DNA of 64,000 nt from Dyella sp. C11 (GTDB taxonomy: Bacteria > Pseudomonadota > Gammaproteobacteria > Xanthomonadales > Rhodanobacteraceae), in contig NZ_QAVX01000017.1 in NCBI RefSeq assembly GCF_003121485.1, positions 44,432-108,431 on the forward strand, in the 5' to 3' direction. The notes beneath the pieces were generated by a model that was not told the origin of the DNA, did no database searches, and was given only the letters and a program-made list of their open reading frames with translations. Below are positions 45,540 to 54,889 of this stretch, piece after piece; position 1 is the first letter of the stretch; each line of letters starts with the position of its first letter. The translations under genes and the position numbers were made by a program.

Positions 45540-47072
45540 ATGGATCGTCGCCAGTTCATGAAATCGACCGCTGCCGGTGCGCTTGCGTCGGCCACCGGCC
45601 TATCCCTCGCGGACACAGCGTCAGCGTCTGCCCCCGCCGCGTCGAAGCCAGTCACACAGAGCATCACCATGCCAGCGGCAACTGCTGACCGCGAACCGCT
45701 TGGAGGGCAACCTCCGCCGGGATCGAAACCTTCCGTCACCGACTTCGATGCACAGATCAAATACCACCGCGCGTTTGAAGCCGTGCTGTGGAACATGCCG
45801 GCTATCGCCATCTACTCCTTCCGCCGCGCAGCGTTCGACACGCTCAAGCTGAAGGACAACGACATCATCGTCTACTCGGCGCCGGCCACGCCGAAGCTGG
45901 AAGCCATCACGGCCAACGCCACGACGCCCTACATTTCGTCGTTTACGGATTTGCGCAAAGGCCCGGCAGTATTGGACGTGCCTGCGGCTGGACCGGATGG
46001 GAGCCTCTACGGCCAGGTGGTCGACGCATGGCAGTTCACCATTGCTGACGTGGGCCCGGCTGGCCTCGATCAAGGCAAGGGTGGCAGGTATCTCTTTACG
46101 CCCCCCGGTTACAAGGAAGCGATCCCGCCGGGGTTCATCCATGTGCCATCCCCCAACTACCGCATCGCGTTTGCGTTCCGCTCCGTGCCCGCGCCGGGCA
46201 AGACGGCTGCCGACGCCTACACGTACGCGCAGCGGCTTCGCATGCACTACCTGTCCGAAGACAAGAACCCACCCAAGCAGCGATTTATCGATCCCATCAA
46301 CGAACGCTATCCCACACTGCCGTTCTACGACGAGCGACACTTCGAGGACATGCACGACATCATGACCGTTGAGCCTGTGCATGAGCAGGACAAGGTGATG
46401 ATGGGCATGTTGGTGTCGCTGGGTATTGAAAAGGGCAAGCCCTTCAACCCGGACGAAAAAACCAAGGGAATCCTGAAGCAGGCCGCCATCGACGCGTGGT
46501 ACTACCTTCAGTACTGGTACGACACGCAAGTATTCAAGAAGGCGTTCTGGCCAGATCGCCACTACGTCGCCTTGTTGCAGGCGGACGCAAACAAGCGCTT
46601 CACCTTCGTCTACGACGACCGCATCGACCTTATCGAGCGTGCAGCCGAATACTTCTGGTGCACGTACATGCCCAAGGTGCTGGCGGATGTTCCCGCCACG
46701 CAATACCTGATGGCAGTGGCCGACAAGAACGGCAAGTTGCTGGAAGCGGGCAAGCTCTACAAGGTGGATGTTCCCAAGGACATGCCGGTGAAGCAGTTCT
46801 GGGCGCTGACCGTGTACGACCGCGCCACCTTCTCCTTCATCTACACCGATTCAAACCGCACCACGCTCTCGTCGTACGACATGGACAAGATGAAGAAGAA
46901 CGCCGATGGCGGCGTCACCATCTATGTCGGTCCGAAAGCCCCTGCGGGCTTTGAAGAGAACTGGATACCGACGCGCGGCAAACGGCCGTTGCCTGCCATG
47001 CGTCTTTACGGTGTCACCGACGCGCTCAACAACCAGTCATTCAAGATGCCTGACTTCGAGGAGGTGGTGTGA
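45540..47072 (+). CDS. Exported DUF1254/DUF1214 protein, copy 2
   Basis: A 510-residue paralogue with a twin-arginine-like start, MDRRQFMKSTAAGALASATG. DUF1254 features: YHRAFEAVLWNMPAIAIYSF and GPAVLDVPAAGPDGSLYGQV. DUF1214 features: VKQFWALTVYDRATFSFIY and GVTIYVGPKAPAGFEENWIP. It has extra helical sequence in the middle (VRMHYLSEDK-type region and YLQYWYDTQVFKKAFW) compared with copies 1 and 3. An AAAGGGG site precedes the start. The next gene begins in its stop codon. Confidence 0.9.
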   Translation: MDRRQFMKSTAAGALASATGLSLADTASASAPAASKPVTQSITMPAATADREPLGGQPPPGSKPSVTDFDAQIKYHRAFEAVLWNMPAIAIYSFRRAAFDTLKLKDNDIIVYSAPATPKLEAITANATTPYISSFTDLRKGPAVLDVPAAGPDGSLYGQVVDAWQFTIADVGPAGLDQGKGGRYLFTPPGYKEAIPPGFIHVPSPNYRIAFAFRSVPAPGKTAADAYTYAQRLRMHYLSEDKNPPKQRFIDPINERYPTLPFYDERHFEDMHDIMTVEPVHEQDKVMMGMLVSLGIEKGKPFNPDEKTKGILKQAAIDAWYYLQYWYDTQVFKKAFWPDRHYVALLQADANKRFTFVYDDRIDLIERAAEYFWCTYMPKVLADVPATQYLMAVADKNGKLLEAGKLYKVDVPKDMPVKQFWALTVYDRATFSFIYTDSNRTTLSSYDMDKMKKNADGGVTIYVGPKAPAGFEENWIPTRGKRPLPAMRLYGVTDALNNQSFKMPDFEEVV

Positions 47073-48604
47073 TGCTCTCGTTACCCGGATCCAAGAGCCT
47101 GCACGTACTTTCTGCCGCGTTGCTCGTAGCGCTGGCTGCGCCCATCGCATGCGCCCAGGCACAGTCGGGCGCGGCTTCACACGATGCGCTTGCCAATGCA
47201 CCGTTCGCCGGCGACTTCCCGACCAAGGAGTCGGCCGATCTTCTGAGGGATGAGTTGTTCTTCCAGCGCGCCGTGCAGGTGTATCTGTGGGCGCTGCCGG
47301 CAGTGAACATCTACGCGATGAAGGAAGGTTCCGAGAAGGTGTACGGCGCGGGCTACAACGTGCTACCCGTGTGGAAGGAACGCCTTAACGCCAAGACCAA
47401 GGTGACTACGCCGAACTCCGATTGCCTCTATGCGATGGGTTACGTGAACCTCGCGAAGGATGGTCCCATCGTGGTGGAAGTGCCACCGAAGAATCAGGGC
47501 ATTTTCGATGACTTCTACCAGCGGCCGCTCACGGGACCGACCCTCAACGACCACACCTTCATGGGTGACTTCGGCTTTGCCGGTCCTGATGGTGGCAAGG
47601 GTGGCAAGTACTTGTTGGTGCCGTGGGATTACAAGGGCGATACGCCTGCGGGCTACTTTGTTTTCCGCTCACGCACCAACAACGTGCTGGTGTTCTATCG
47701 CGGGTTCTTCACCGATCCCAAGGATCTGGGGCCGGCCAACAAGCTGATTGCCGGCACTCGCATCTACCCGCTCAACAAGCCCACTGGCGCGGCGGCGATG
47801 AAATTCCCGGACGGCTCCAAGACACCCGCTTTCATGTTGTTCCCGCACGACGGCACGTACTTCGACATGCTCAAGCGTTTCGTGGATGAGGAAACCGTGG
47901 ACCCGGCCGACATGGATTGGCGGGGCATGATGGCCGCCATCGGTATCGCCAAAGGCCAGCCGTTCCAGCCCACGCCACATCAACGCGAGTTGCTCGACAA
48001 GGCCGCCAAGACAGCGTTTGCGATGAGCAAGGTAGAAATCTGGGATGAGCTACTCAACCAGCCCGGCGGCCGCTATTACCCGGATCGCCAGTGGGAGAAC
48101 GTGTTTGCCGGACAGAACCCCGAGTTCCAATCCAGCGGCACGTTCACCAACCTCGTGCAACGCGACGCGTACTTCACCTCGGCCTATGCCACCAGCCCCG
48201 GCATGGTGGTGGACATGGTGGAAAAGGGAGCGAAGTATCCATCGGCGTGGCGCGATGCCGAAGGCAACTATCTGAGGGGCGATCACACCTATCAGCTGCA
48301 TCTACCGCCCAATGTGCCTGCGGCCAACTTCTGGTCCGTGACGGTGTACGACCCGATCAACGCATCGGGCCTGGAGAACGGACAGCCGTTGCCCTCACTC
48401 AACTCCATGGACAAACCCGTGCAGAACGCGGATGGCTCCTTCGATCTCTACTTCGGCCCCAAGGCGCCTGCTGGCAAGGAACACAACTGGGTGCGCACGC
48501 TGCCCAACAAGGGCTACTTCATCATCTTCCGTCTCTATAGCCCGAAACAGGCGTTCTTCGACAAGACGTGGAAGCCGGATGACGTGAAGAAGATCAGCGA
48601 CTGA
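47072..48604 (+). CDS. Exported DUF1254/DUF1214 protein, copy 3
   Basis: A 510-residue paralogue. Signal peptide MLSLPGSKSLHVLSAALLVA with cleavage near CAQAQ. Domain marks: FFQRAVQVYLWALPAVNIYA, TTPNSDCLYAMGYVNLAKDG, VVEVPPKNQGIFDDFYQR and, at the end, FWSVTVYDPINASGLENGQP with DLYFGPKAPAGKEHNWVRT. The ATG at 47072 shares a base with the previous stop (TGATG) and follows GAGGAGGTG; a GTG three bases earlier is possible. Coupled translation with copy 2 is likely. Confidence 0.9.
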   Translation: MLSLPGSKSLHVLSAALLVALAAPIACAQAQSGAASHDALANAPFAGDFPTKESADLLRDELFFQRAVQVYLWALPAVNIYAMKEGSEKVYGAGYNVLPVWKERLNAKTKVTTPNSDCLYAMGYVNLAKDGPIVVEVPPKNQGIFDDFYQRPLTGPTLNDHTFMGDFGFAGPDGGKGGKYLLVPWDYKGDTPAGYFVFRSRTNNVLVFYRGFFTDPKDLGPANKLIAGTRIYPLNKPTGAAAMKFPDGSKTPAFMLFPHDGTYFDMLKRFVDEETVDPADMDWRGMMAAIGIAKGQPFQPTPHQRELLDKAAKTAFAMSKVEIWDELLNQPGGRYYPDRQWENVFAGQNPEFQSSGTFTNLVQRDAYFTSAYATSPGMVVDMVEKGAKYPSAWRDAEGNYLRGDHTYQLHLPPNVPAANFWSVTVYDPINASGLENGQPLPSLNSMDKPVQNADGSFDLYFGPKAPAGKEHNWVRTLPNKGYFIIFRLYSPKQAFFDKTWKPDDVKKISD

Positions 48605-48662
48605 GTGGTGAATCGGGGACGCGAGTGCATCAGGCCACTAACCTTCATCTGGCGATACGCAC

Positions 48663-49121
48663 ATGGCAAAGAGTCTGACGAATTTCAGATCGACGGGCGT
48701 GATAGTCGTTGGGGCGCTATTGATCGCAGGCGCTGTCTTCGCCGTGTGGTCGGCCCACCAATACAAGAAGCACGCGAATGCGAGCATGGCCAGCTCATCG
48801 GAGGAACGCCATCAGGATGACGCTTACGTCAGGTCCGAGGAAGCCGTTCGCCGCGCCACGCTTGGAAACATCGCCCTTCGCCAGGCGCAGACCAACCCGG
48901 ACAGCTACACGCTGGATCACGCATCGATCATGGAGGACGGTGTTGTCTGCTACGCCTATCACGCACGGAACGCGTCGGGCAGCATGGATGCCGGCACGGC
49001 CGTGCTTTCCGCAGGCAACGAACTCATTCGCGCCGACATGGCGGAGGAAAAAGCGGCGTGGGAGAAGTCATGTGCCAGCAAGACGGGCACGGACGTCACG
49101 GCATCCGTTGAACCACACTGA
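48663..49121 (+). CDS. Membrane-anchored small protein of unknown function
   Basis: A 152-residue protein with an N-terminal anchor helix near residues 12-30 (GVIVVGALLIAGAVFAVWSA). The periplasmic part is charged and mostly helical, with a short beta region NPDSYTLDHASIMEDGVVCY and ARNASGSMDAGTAVLSAGN. The DGVVCYAYHARNASG block resembles domains in several small proteobacterial hypothetical proteins. It follows the DUF1254 operon by 58 bp and could be its last gene, although no function links them. A strong hairpin follows. Confidence 0.7.
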   Translation: MAKSLTNFRSTGVIVVGALLIAGAVFAVWSAHQYKKHANASMASSSEERHQDDAYVRSEEAVRRATLGNIALRQAQTNPDSYTLDHASIMEDGVVCYAYHARNASGSMDAGTAVLSAGNELIRADMAEEKAAWEKSCASKTGTDVTASVEPH

Positions 49122-49184
49122 CGCGGAAAGCCGGAGCCGAATTTCGCATTCGAACGTTCCCGTGCTTGATCACGCACTGCCAGG

Positions 49185-49217
49185 TGTGGCGCGCCGCATG
49201 CAACACGGCGCGCCACA
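49185..49217 (+). terminator. Hairpin terminator
   Basis: TGTGGCGCGCCG pairs perfectly with CGGCGCGCCACA across a 9-base loop, 64 bp after the gene at 48663. Confidence 0.7.
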
Positions 49218-49302
49218 GGGGTGATCAACGGGCTCGCGAGTACCTCACGCCGGAAGTTGGCCGGCGAGTGCTCCTTGCCGATAGTGCAATGCGCGGCTCG
49301 CG

Positions 49303-49554
49303 CTAGCCGTGCTGCTCGGCCTCGCGCTCACGATGATCCGCCCGCCCCGGCATGCCGAAGGTTGCACGCAGAGGCCCGCGTTGCCGTCCGTGGACAACGT
49401 GGCTGTCACCCAAGCGGGTCGTGAGTGCGGGAGGCGCGGTGCTGCGCGGGCGCCGTGTCAGGTTCGCCCTATGCGAACTGTCGGGGATGGAAGCGAGGTG
49501 GTCGTCTTGATGGGAAGACGCGCATGCGCGTGCCGTATGATCCGGCGTAGCCAT
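49303..49554 (-). CDS. Doubtful small ORF with a strong ribosome site
   Basis: An 83-residue frame, MATPDHTARACASSHQDDHL and on, whose ATG is six bases after a perfect AAGGAG. The composition (many Arg, Ala, His, Ser, Pro) is not convincing, and a frame on the other strand is also open. It is preceded by a short frame ending MGRNPHDPLTITN and TAATAA. It could be a remnant. The 49122-49826 gap otherwise holds only the hairpin at 49185. Confidence 0.3.
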   Translation of the reverse strand: MATPDHTARACASSHQDDHLASIPDSSHRANLTRRPRSTAPPALTTRLGDSHVVHGRQRGPLRATFGMPGRADHREREAEQHG

Positions 49555-49826
49555 GATCAACTCCTTATTAGTTGGTGATGGTCAGCGGGTCGTGTGGGTT
49601 GCGCCCCATGCGGCCCGCGCTACTCGCAGCATGGCTGCTGCGGCTGCTCGCAAACCCCGTCCGAAGACCCCGCGAGCAACACCACGACCGTAGCAAAGGA
49701 CGCGCGGGTGGGATGTAGGGATATATCGCCGTGCTGCGCGATCCACTTGCGCGTTGGACGGTAGTGCAGAAGGTGTCGATCAGTGCGACACAACGAAGCA
49801 TGGGATGGACCAGCCATCCATTACCG

Positions 49827-50228
49827 TCAGCCGTTCGCGTCCCTGCTGCCGTCTTGCATGAGCCGTGAAGGCCAACCAATACGCACAAGCAGGCCATCCG
49901 GACCGCATATCCCCACTTCGTACAAACCCCATTCGCGATGCCGAAGCACGCCACCGGGACGAATGATCAGATCGTCCACGCGCGCGGCAATGGCATCCAC
50001 ATCCGGCGTGCGAATAAAGACACCGAACGGGTTGTGCGCTTCCGGAACGGCCCAGGGGCCCGTCCCCGCCTGCGTCAAATGCACCTCGCAACCCCAGCCC
50101 GTCATGATGACGTAGTTGGCATCGCCGCCTGTTCGCGTGAAACCCAGACGTTCCCAGAAAGGGAGCGCTGCTTGCAGGTCGTTGCTGGGAACGATGGCGA
50201 AGGCACCGACGGTGGCGGGAATGGGCAT
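49827..50228 (-). CDS. VOC-family (glyoxalase/bleomycin-resistance-like) protein
   Basis: A 133-residue protein of the vicinal oxygen chelate fold. The paired beta-alpha-beta units are visible: VGAFAIVPSNDLQAALPFWE, RLGFTRTGGDANYVIMTGWG, then FGVFIRTPDVDAIAARVDDL and WGLYEVGICGPDGLLVRIGW. A glutamate (CEVHLTQ) fits one metal ligand. Such small proteins may be antibiotic-binding or dioxygenase-like. ATG 50228 (MPIPATVGAF) is the family-like start. The small membrane gene upstream (50280) is on the same strand. Confidence 0.85.
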   Translation of the reverse strand: MPIPATVGAFAIVPSNDLQAALPFWERLGFTRTGGDANYVIMTGWGCEVHLTQAGTGPWAVPEAHNPFGVFIRTPDVDAIAARVDDLIIRPGGVLRHREWGLYEVGICGPDGLLVRIGWPSRLMQDGSRDANG

Positions 50229-50279
50229 GTGCTTGGTCCGGTTGTGGCGGTGGTCATGCTGGCTCTGGGTGCGGGGCAA

Positions 50280-50510
50280 TTACTTCCCTGGTTCAAGAAA
50301 ATCAAAAAGGGCGAGAAGCACCAACACACGGGTAAAAAGCGCCAGAAGGACGATGGCGCGGTAGAAGCCCCAGGGTTCTTGGGATCGGGAATAGCCCTGG
50401 CCACTTTCCGAACTCGTATACATGCCAATCTTTCCGGTCCGAAACGCCGTGATGATCTTGAAGACGTTGAATGCGGCAAGCCACGCAAGCAACAAAGCTC
50501 CCCACTTCAT
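50280..50510 (-). CDS. Small two-helix membrane protein
   Basis: A 76-residue protein with hydrophobic segments ALLLAWLAAFNVFKIITAF and YRAIVLLALFTRVLVLLALF, joined by a polar loop with GKIGMYTSSESGQGYSRSQE. A GGGGGA site precedes its ATG. I do not recognise a family. It lies between the VOC gene and the lipoprotein gene on the same strand. Confidence 0.65.
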   Translation of the reverse strand: MKWGALLLAWLAAFNVFKIITAFRTGKIGMYTSSESGQGYSRSQEPWGFYRAIVLLALFTRVLVLLALFDFLEPGK

Positions 50511-50577
50511 TATTCCCCCTGGCTTAAAGCTGTTGAGGTTTGGACCTGTTGCAAGGAAAACAAAATCCTGAGCAGGG

Positions 50578-50868
50578 TCACGGCCCCCAGTAGTCGAACT
50601 TGAAAACCGTGCCGCTCGGGATATCGAATGTCATGCCGGTTCCACATTCGATGGAGTGCTTTCCCGGCTCAATGGCAGCCGGCTCCCCTATCTTGTGGGT
50701 CCAGACCTGACCGTCAACCTTGATTGGGCCACAGGCCCCGCCGTTGTCGTCCATGATGGCCAGATAGGTTTTTCCGTCTGGCGAAGGGTCAGCGGCGCCC
50801 CGCAGGGGACGGTCCGAGCATGAAGCCAGAAGTGCCGCTGCGGCCATCAGCAAGAACACGTTGCGCAT
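50578..50868 (-). CDS. Small lipoprotein
   Basis: A 96-residue lipoprotein with a signal peptide and lipobox LLASC (MRNVFLLMAAAALLASCSDR). The mature part has a beta-like segment TYLAIMDDNGGACGPIKVDG, paired cysteines and a FDIPSGTVFKFDYWGP end. The ATG follows an AAGGAGG site. Function unknown. Confidence 0.75.
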   Translation of the reverse strand: MRNVFLLMAAAALLASCSDRPLRGAADPSPDGKTYLAIMDDNGGACGPIKVDGQVWTHKIGEPAAIEPGKHSIECGTGMTFDIPSGTVFKFDYWGP

Positions 50869-50931
50869 GGTCTACCTCCTTGTGACGCGTCGTTCTCTCA
50901 ACACTCAATGCTTCTGGACGGCGCTGCTCTT

Positions 50932-52011
50932 TCACGACACCAGCGGCACGCCTTCGGCGCGATTTCTACCCGCACGCTTGGCCGCATACAACGCCGCATC
51001 CGCACGCTGAAGCACGCTGTCCACGTTGTCACCGTCCTGCGCCATCACCGTGCCGCAGCTGATGGTCATGCCGTGGCCGCCATCCATGGGTTTGGCGGCT
51101 ACATGTCGGCAAAGGGCGTCTGCGATATGCAGCGCCTCGGCGAGATCGACGTTGCGCACCAGCGCGACAAACTCGTCGCCGCCCCAGCGGGCTACCGTGT
51201 CCATGCCGCGAAACACTTGTCGTGCCCGCGTGGCCAGTTCAATGAGTGCCTCGTCGCCAGCGCTGTGTCCAAACTTGTCGTTGACCTTCTTGAAGTGGTC
51301 GATGTCGAACAGCACGACGGCGAAGTGGGTTCCGCGTTCGCGACGGTGCTCCAGCTCGATATCGATCAGCGTGGCCATGCGGCGGCGGTTGCACAGTTTG
51401 GTGAGTTCGTCGGTATTGGAAAGCTCGGCAAGCTCACCCACGGTCAATTCCGCCAGATGAAGGCGGCGCTGGTAGCTTGAAAAGAAATACAGCGCGGCAA
51501 CCAGCACGGCAGACACGGTATGCAGCTGCAAGGTGAAGTTGGCGTAGGGCCCATCGATGTCACGCACCAGGTAAGGCAGGCTGATGAGCGCGAACAGCGA
51601 CATGACGGCCAGCGAAATACCGAGGCTGGTCTTGTGGCCCGTGAGCGTGAAGGCGAACACGTAGAGCACCGGTATCCACAGGTACAGCGGCTGCAGATCC
51701 AGCGCGGCGCCATAAACGGGAAAATACAAACGCAGCACCATGCACAGCGCGCAAACGCTGACGGCGAACAACAGGCAACCCAGGCCGATGGTGCGCGCGG
51801 GCAGCAGGCGTCGCCACGCAACCACGAACAGGCCCAGCAGAACGACGGTGCACGTGCCGAACATGCCCCGCAATACGGGGGAAAGCACGTGCCGCATGCC
51901 CATGATGGCCCAGCCGCCCAAGGTGCTCACCAGCCCCAGCACGATGATGGCCAGCAGCAGGGCACGCGTGAAGCCGTCCGCCGAGTGCGGGGTTAGGCGC
52001 TTGTGGTTCAT
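50932..52011 (-). CDS. Membrane diguanylate cyclase (GGDEF domain)
   Basis: A 359-residue enzyme that makes cyclic di-GMP from two GTP. Five or six membrane helices occupy residues 15-190, including ALLLAIIVLGLVSTLGGWAI and CTVVLLGLFVVAW. The C-terminal cyclase domain begins near 195 (ELSNTDELTKLCNRRRMATL) and has FDIDHFKKVNDKFGHSAGDE and RWGGDEFVALV. The inhibitory site RGMD is five residues before GGDEF, so it should be feedback-inhibited by cyclic di-GMP. The ATG at 52011 (MNHKRLTPHS) starts just before the first helix. Confidence 0.93.
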   Translation of the reverse strand: MNHKRLTPHSADGFTRALLLAIIVLGLVSTLGGWAIMGMRHVLSPVLRGMFGTCTVVLLGLFVVAWRRLLPARTIGLGCLLFAVSVCALCMVLRLYFPVYGAALDLQPLYLWIPVLYVFAFTLTGHKTSLGISLAVMSLFALISLPYLVRDIDGPYANFTLQLHTVSAVLVAALYFFSSYQRRLHLAELTVGELAELSNTDELTKLCNRRRMATLIDIELEHRRERGTHFAVVLFDIDHFKKVNDKFGHSAGDEALIELATRARQVFRGMDTVARWGGDEFVALVRNVDLAEALHIADALCRHVAAKPMDGGHGMTISCGTVMAQDGDNVDSVLQRADAALYAAKRAGRNRAEGVPLVS

Positions 52012-52232
52012 GGATCGGTATGGCCCGGGTTGAATCGCCGCGGCTTGAGTGGCTGATGGACGGCACACGGCATGCGGCGGATTCGGTCTGTCATCGACGC
52101 CCCGGGTGGCATGGCCTGGCCACGCCCCGATGCGCCCCCTGCGGGGATGATGGGGCCTTGCCATGGCCCGGTAAAGGACGGCCCTCCTGTGCGGCCAGCT
52201 TCCGGGGGCGCGTCTGCCCGGGCGCGCTTCCG

Positions 52233-53150
52233 CTACGTGGGCTTTCCGCTTCCCACCAGGGCGGGGTCCCAGTGCGCGTGCGTGGCACCGGCGTCGAAGG
52301 TGGAACGGAAGAACGCTAAAAGATCCTCGTCAGGATGCTTTGATGCGCGCAGATCGTCGTAATCCAGGATGAATTCGCCCATGGTGGGGTTCCAGTGGGC
52401 GCTGGCAGGGCTGACCTTGGCGCCTTCCATACCCGTGGGCTGCGGGTAGGTAAACGAGTAGAACGCGGGCTTCGGGTACGCGGCACTGCCGGCCCACCAT
52501 CCCCACTCGACCAGCTCGGCGTTCATGGCATTGCGACGGATGTAGTCTGCGTCGGGCGCAGGCGACGCGGGCTTTCCGTTGTAGAACACATCACGGATGT
52601 CCAGCGTGCCCCACATGAGGCCAATGGGCTGCATCTTCCCCTGAAAGCATCCCCTGAAATGCCGCATGACGCGCTGTGTGCTCAGCAGGATGCGCCACCA
52701 GTGGTTGGCCATGAGCGGATCGTAAGGGCGATGTTGCGTGTCCTGGTCGAATGGCGTCTGGTGATCCACTTCTTGCGGAATCACGTTGATGGAAACATCC
52801 ACGCCCACGCTCTTGAGCAGGGCGAACAGACGCGCCACGCACTCTGCCACCGACATGGACGCCAGCTTGAAGGACTTTGATTCGCCCCGGCTGGTGACGC
52901 AGATCAATTCGTGACGAATCAGATCGGCGTGGACTTCATAGGCGCCGCCATCGTAGTCGATGGGCCCCGTGGTCAGCCCTGTTGCGCTTATCCACATGGG
53001 TACGCCCGACCATTGCGGCTGGAAGGGCGATGCGAGTTTCAGCTTGCCAACAGCCTGCAGGCCCATGTGGAGCAGGTACTGCGTTCCCACGAAATCCGGG
53101 TAGGAAAGCGCAGGCCACGGATCGGCATGGTGATCACTCTGTACTGGCAT
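52233..53150 (-). CDS. DUF5996 family protein
   Basis: A 305-residue protein beginning MPVQSDHHADPWPALSYPDF. Family marks are TQYLLHMGLQAVGKLKLA, PMWISATGLTTGPIDYDGGA, VNVIPQEVDHQTPFDQDT-type core and GMEGAKVSPASAHWNPTMGE near the end with FILDYDDLRASKHPDEDLLA. DUF5996 proteins are cytoplasmic and of unknown function. The ATG at 53150 is preferred over an upstream frame that would overlap the TPR gene. Confidence 0.85.
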   Translation of the reverse strand: MPVQSDHHADPWPALSYPDFVGTQYLLHMGLQAVGKLKLASPFQPQWSGVPMWISATGLTTGPIDYDGGAYEVHADLIRHELICVTSRGESKSFKLASMSVAECVARLFALLKSVGVDVSINVIPQEVDHQTPFDQDTQHRPYDPLMANHWWRILLSTQRVMRHFRGCFQGKMQPIGLMWGTLDIRDVFYNGKPASPAPDADYIRRNAMNAELVEWGWWAGSAAYPKPAFYSFTYPQPTGMEGAKVSPASAHWNPTMGEFILDYDDLRASKHPDEDLLAFFRSTFDAGATHAHWDPALVGSGKPT

Positions 53151-53254
53151 GGCGGCATCCTCAGCGGGAAGACAACTCCAAAGCAGACATGGGCACGTGC
53201 GTTTCGCCCTGCCCCGTCGCGCATGCCGAATCACCAGCGCGCCTTGGGCTTACG

Positions 53255-54739
53255 TCAGTGCGCACGCTGATCGACCTGCGCCTCGCCAAGCAGCGCACCG
53301 CGCCGGCCGGGCGCCTGGATCAGGGCGGCACGATAGGCCTCGCTCGCGTCGGCTGGATGGCCTTGCAACGCGAGCAGATCGCCCAGTTGCTCGCGCGCGG
53401 GAAGAATGGGGCCTGGCGTTACCGGTCGTTTTTCCAGGCTGTCTTCGCGGTCGGCAGCAGCCTGAAGCAGCGAGCGCGCCTGGTCGGTGTTGCCGCTGGC
53501 CTGGCTTGACCACGCGGTGACCTCATCGGCCAGTACGGCCGTCTGGACGGCCCAATAGTCATCACCGGCATCGCGCAGCTGCTTTTCCAGATGATGGAGC
53601 TTCTGGGCTTCAGCGCTGGCTTCGGCGGCGTGGCCGGTACGCGCAAGGCCCATCCCTCTGGCCCACACCGCAATGGCCTGGACCGAGGGCGGAGCGCCGG
53701 GCAAGGCCACCACCTGCGCCGCATCGTTCCATTGCCTGCGCTCCACCGCCAGGCGTATCGGCATGGCGGTGGCTGCATAAGCAATCGCAAACTCGTTCAT
53801 GTCCAGCGCAGGCATGGCCTTCATCTCTTCGACCACACCCGCCGCTTGCCCGTCCTTGCCTTCCTGCAGATAGGCATAGACCAGATAGTCCATGGCGTGA
53901 AGCTCGCCCATCGCATCGCCATGCCTGTGCGCGGATTGCTTGGAGGCCAGATTGGACTGGATCGAATCGTCCCACAGCCCCAGCCGCGTGAAGATGTGCG
54001 AAGGCATATGCAGTGCGTGTGGTGCGGAAGGCGCGATCTTGGCGTACACGCGCGCAGCGGGCAGACCCTGCTGCGCCAGTTCCTGGCTGTCGCAGGCGTG
54101 GATCAGATAGTGCGCGAGCCCCGGATGATCGGGATGTGCGCGAAAAAGCGGCTGCAATATCGCGATGGCCTGCTTCTGCTTCGCGTGGGTCTTGTCGGTG
54201 GACGATACGTTGGAAAGCATGGCCAACGCATAGAACACCTGCGCTTCCGTATCCTTGGGATGGTCGCTGGCCACCTGCCCCATCGCCTGTTCGTAGGCTT
54301 CCGTGCGCTGGTTCGTCTTGACGCCTGGAGTCGCCTGGAACAGCACGCTGCCGGCGTGAATGAAGCCCTTTTCGCGATCCGACGCCGCACCCAGCCGCGA
54401 CGCCTGCTGCATGTTCTTCTGTGCCTGTTCAAACGAGTCAGGCGGCAGCGATGGTGTCCACACCGGATGGAAATGCACCATCGCCAGCCCCCAATACGCC
54501 ATGGCGCAGTGGGGATCTTTCACGGTGATGTCCTGGAACGCCTGCTCGGCCTCGGTATACGCAAAGGAATGCAGCAGTGCGACGGCGCGATTGAACGGCT
54601 GCTGTTGCGCCGGATCGCACGAGACCGGAAACGATACGTCGCCCAACGCTTCGGGCACACCGTGCTGGTGAACCTCGTCCGCCAGCGCAGACGAAGCGAC
54701 GAAAAATAGCGCATGGCAAACTCGCGACCATCGGGACAT
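53255..54739 (-). CDS. Exported TPR protein
   Basis: A 494-residue secreted protein. The signal peptide is at MSRWSRVCHALFFVASSALA. The N-terminal part has HSFAYTEAEQAFQDITVKDP, HCAMAYWGLAMVHFHPVW and later LAHYLIHACDSQELAQQ, with TPR-like helical repeats across the whole length (SHIFTRLGLWDDSIQSNLAS, AVWARGMGLARTGHAAEASA, ALQGHPADASEAYRAALIQA). The conserved HxxxHAxD-like and MPSHIF motifs match a group of bacterial TPR proteins of unknown role. The ATG at 54739 follows GGGAGATGCTC and is preferred to one at 54745. Confidence 0.85.
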   Translation of the reverse strand: MSRWSRVCHALFFVASSALADEVHQHGVPEALGDVSFPVSCDPAQQQPFNRAVALLHSFAYTEAEQAFQDITVKDPHCAMAYWGLAMVHFHPVWTPSLPPDSFEQAQKNMQQASRLGAASDREKGFIHAGSVLFQATPGVKTNQRTEAYEQAMGQVASDHPKDTEAQVFYALAMLSNVSSTDKTHAKQKQAIAILQPLFRAHPDHPGLAHYLIHACDSQELAQQGLPAARVYAKIAPSAPHALHMPSHIFTRLGLWDDSIQSNLASKQSAHRHGDAMGELHAMDYLVYAYLQEGKDGQAAGVVEEMKAMPALDMNEFAIAYAATAMPIRLAVERRQWNDAAQVVALPGAPPSVQAIAVWARGMGLARTGHAAEASAEAQKLHHLEKQLRDAGDDYWAVQTAVLADEVTAWSSQASGNTDQARSLLQAAADREDSLEKRPVTPGPILPAREQLGDLLALQGHPADASEAYRAALIQAPGRRGALLGEAQVDQRAH

Positions 54740-54889
54740 GAGCATCTCCCTTGAGCACCCGGCTATTGTGCACCGGAAGCCGCGAGCAGGTGTTAGCGCA
54801 AGTCGCTCTGGCGAATGGCCTATGTTTGATCCTCACGCCGCGCTGCGGTGACCCGCACTAGGCTGAAACTCCCCGTATGGAGAGGTTCC

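Noticed and set aside
49568..49954. 128-residue minus-strand frame ending MGRNPHDPLTITN
   Set aside because: Overlaps the VOC gene, no clear ribosome site at the start, odd composition; only its end looks natural.
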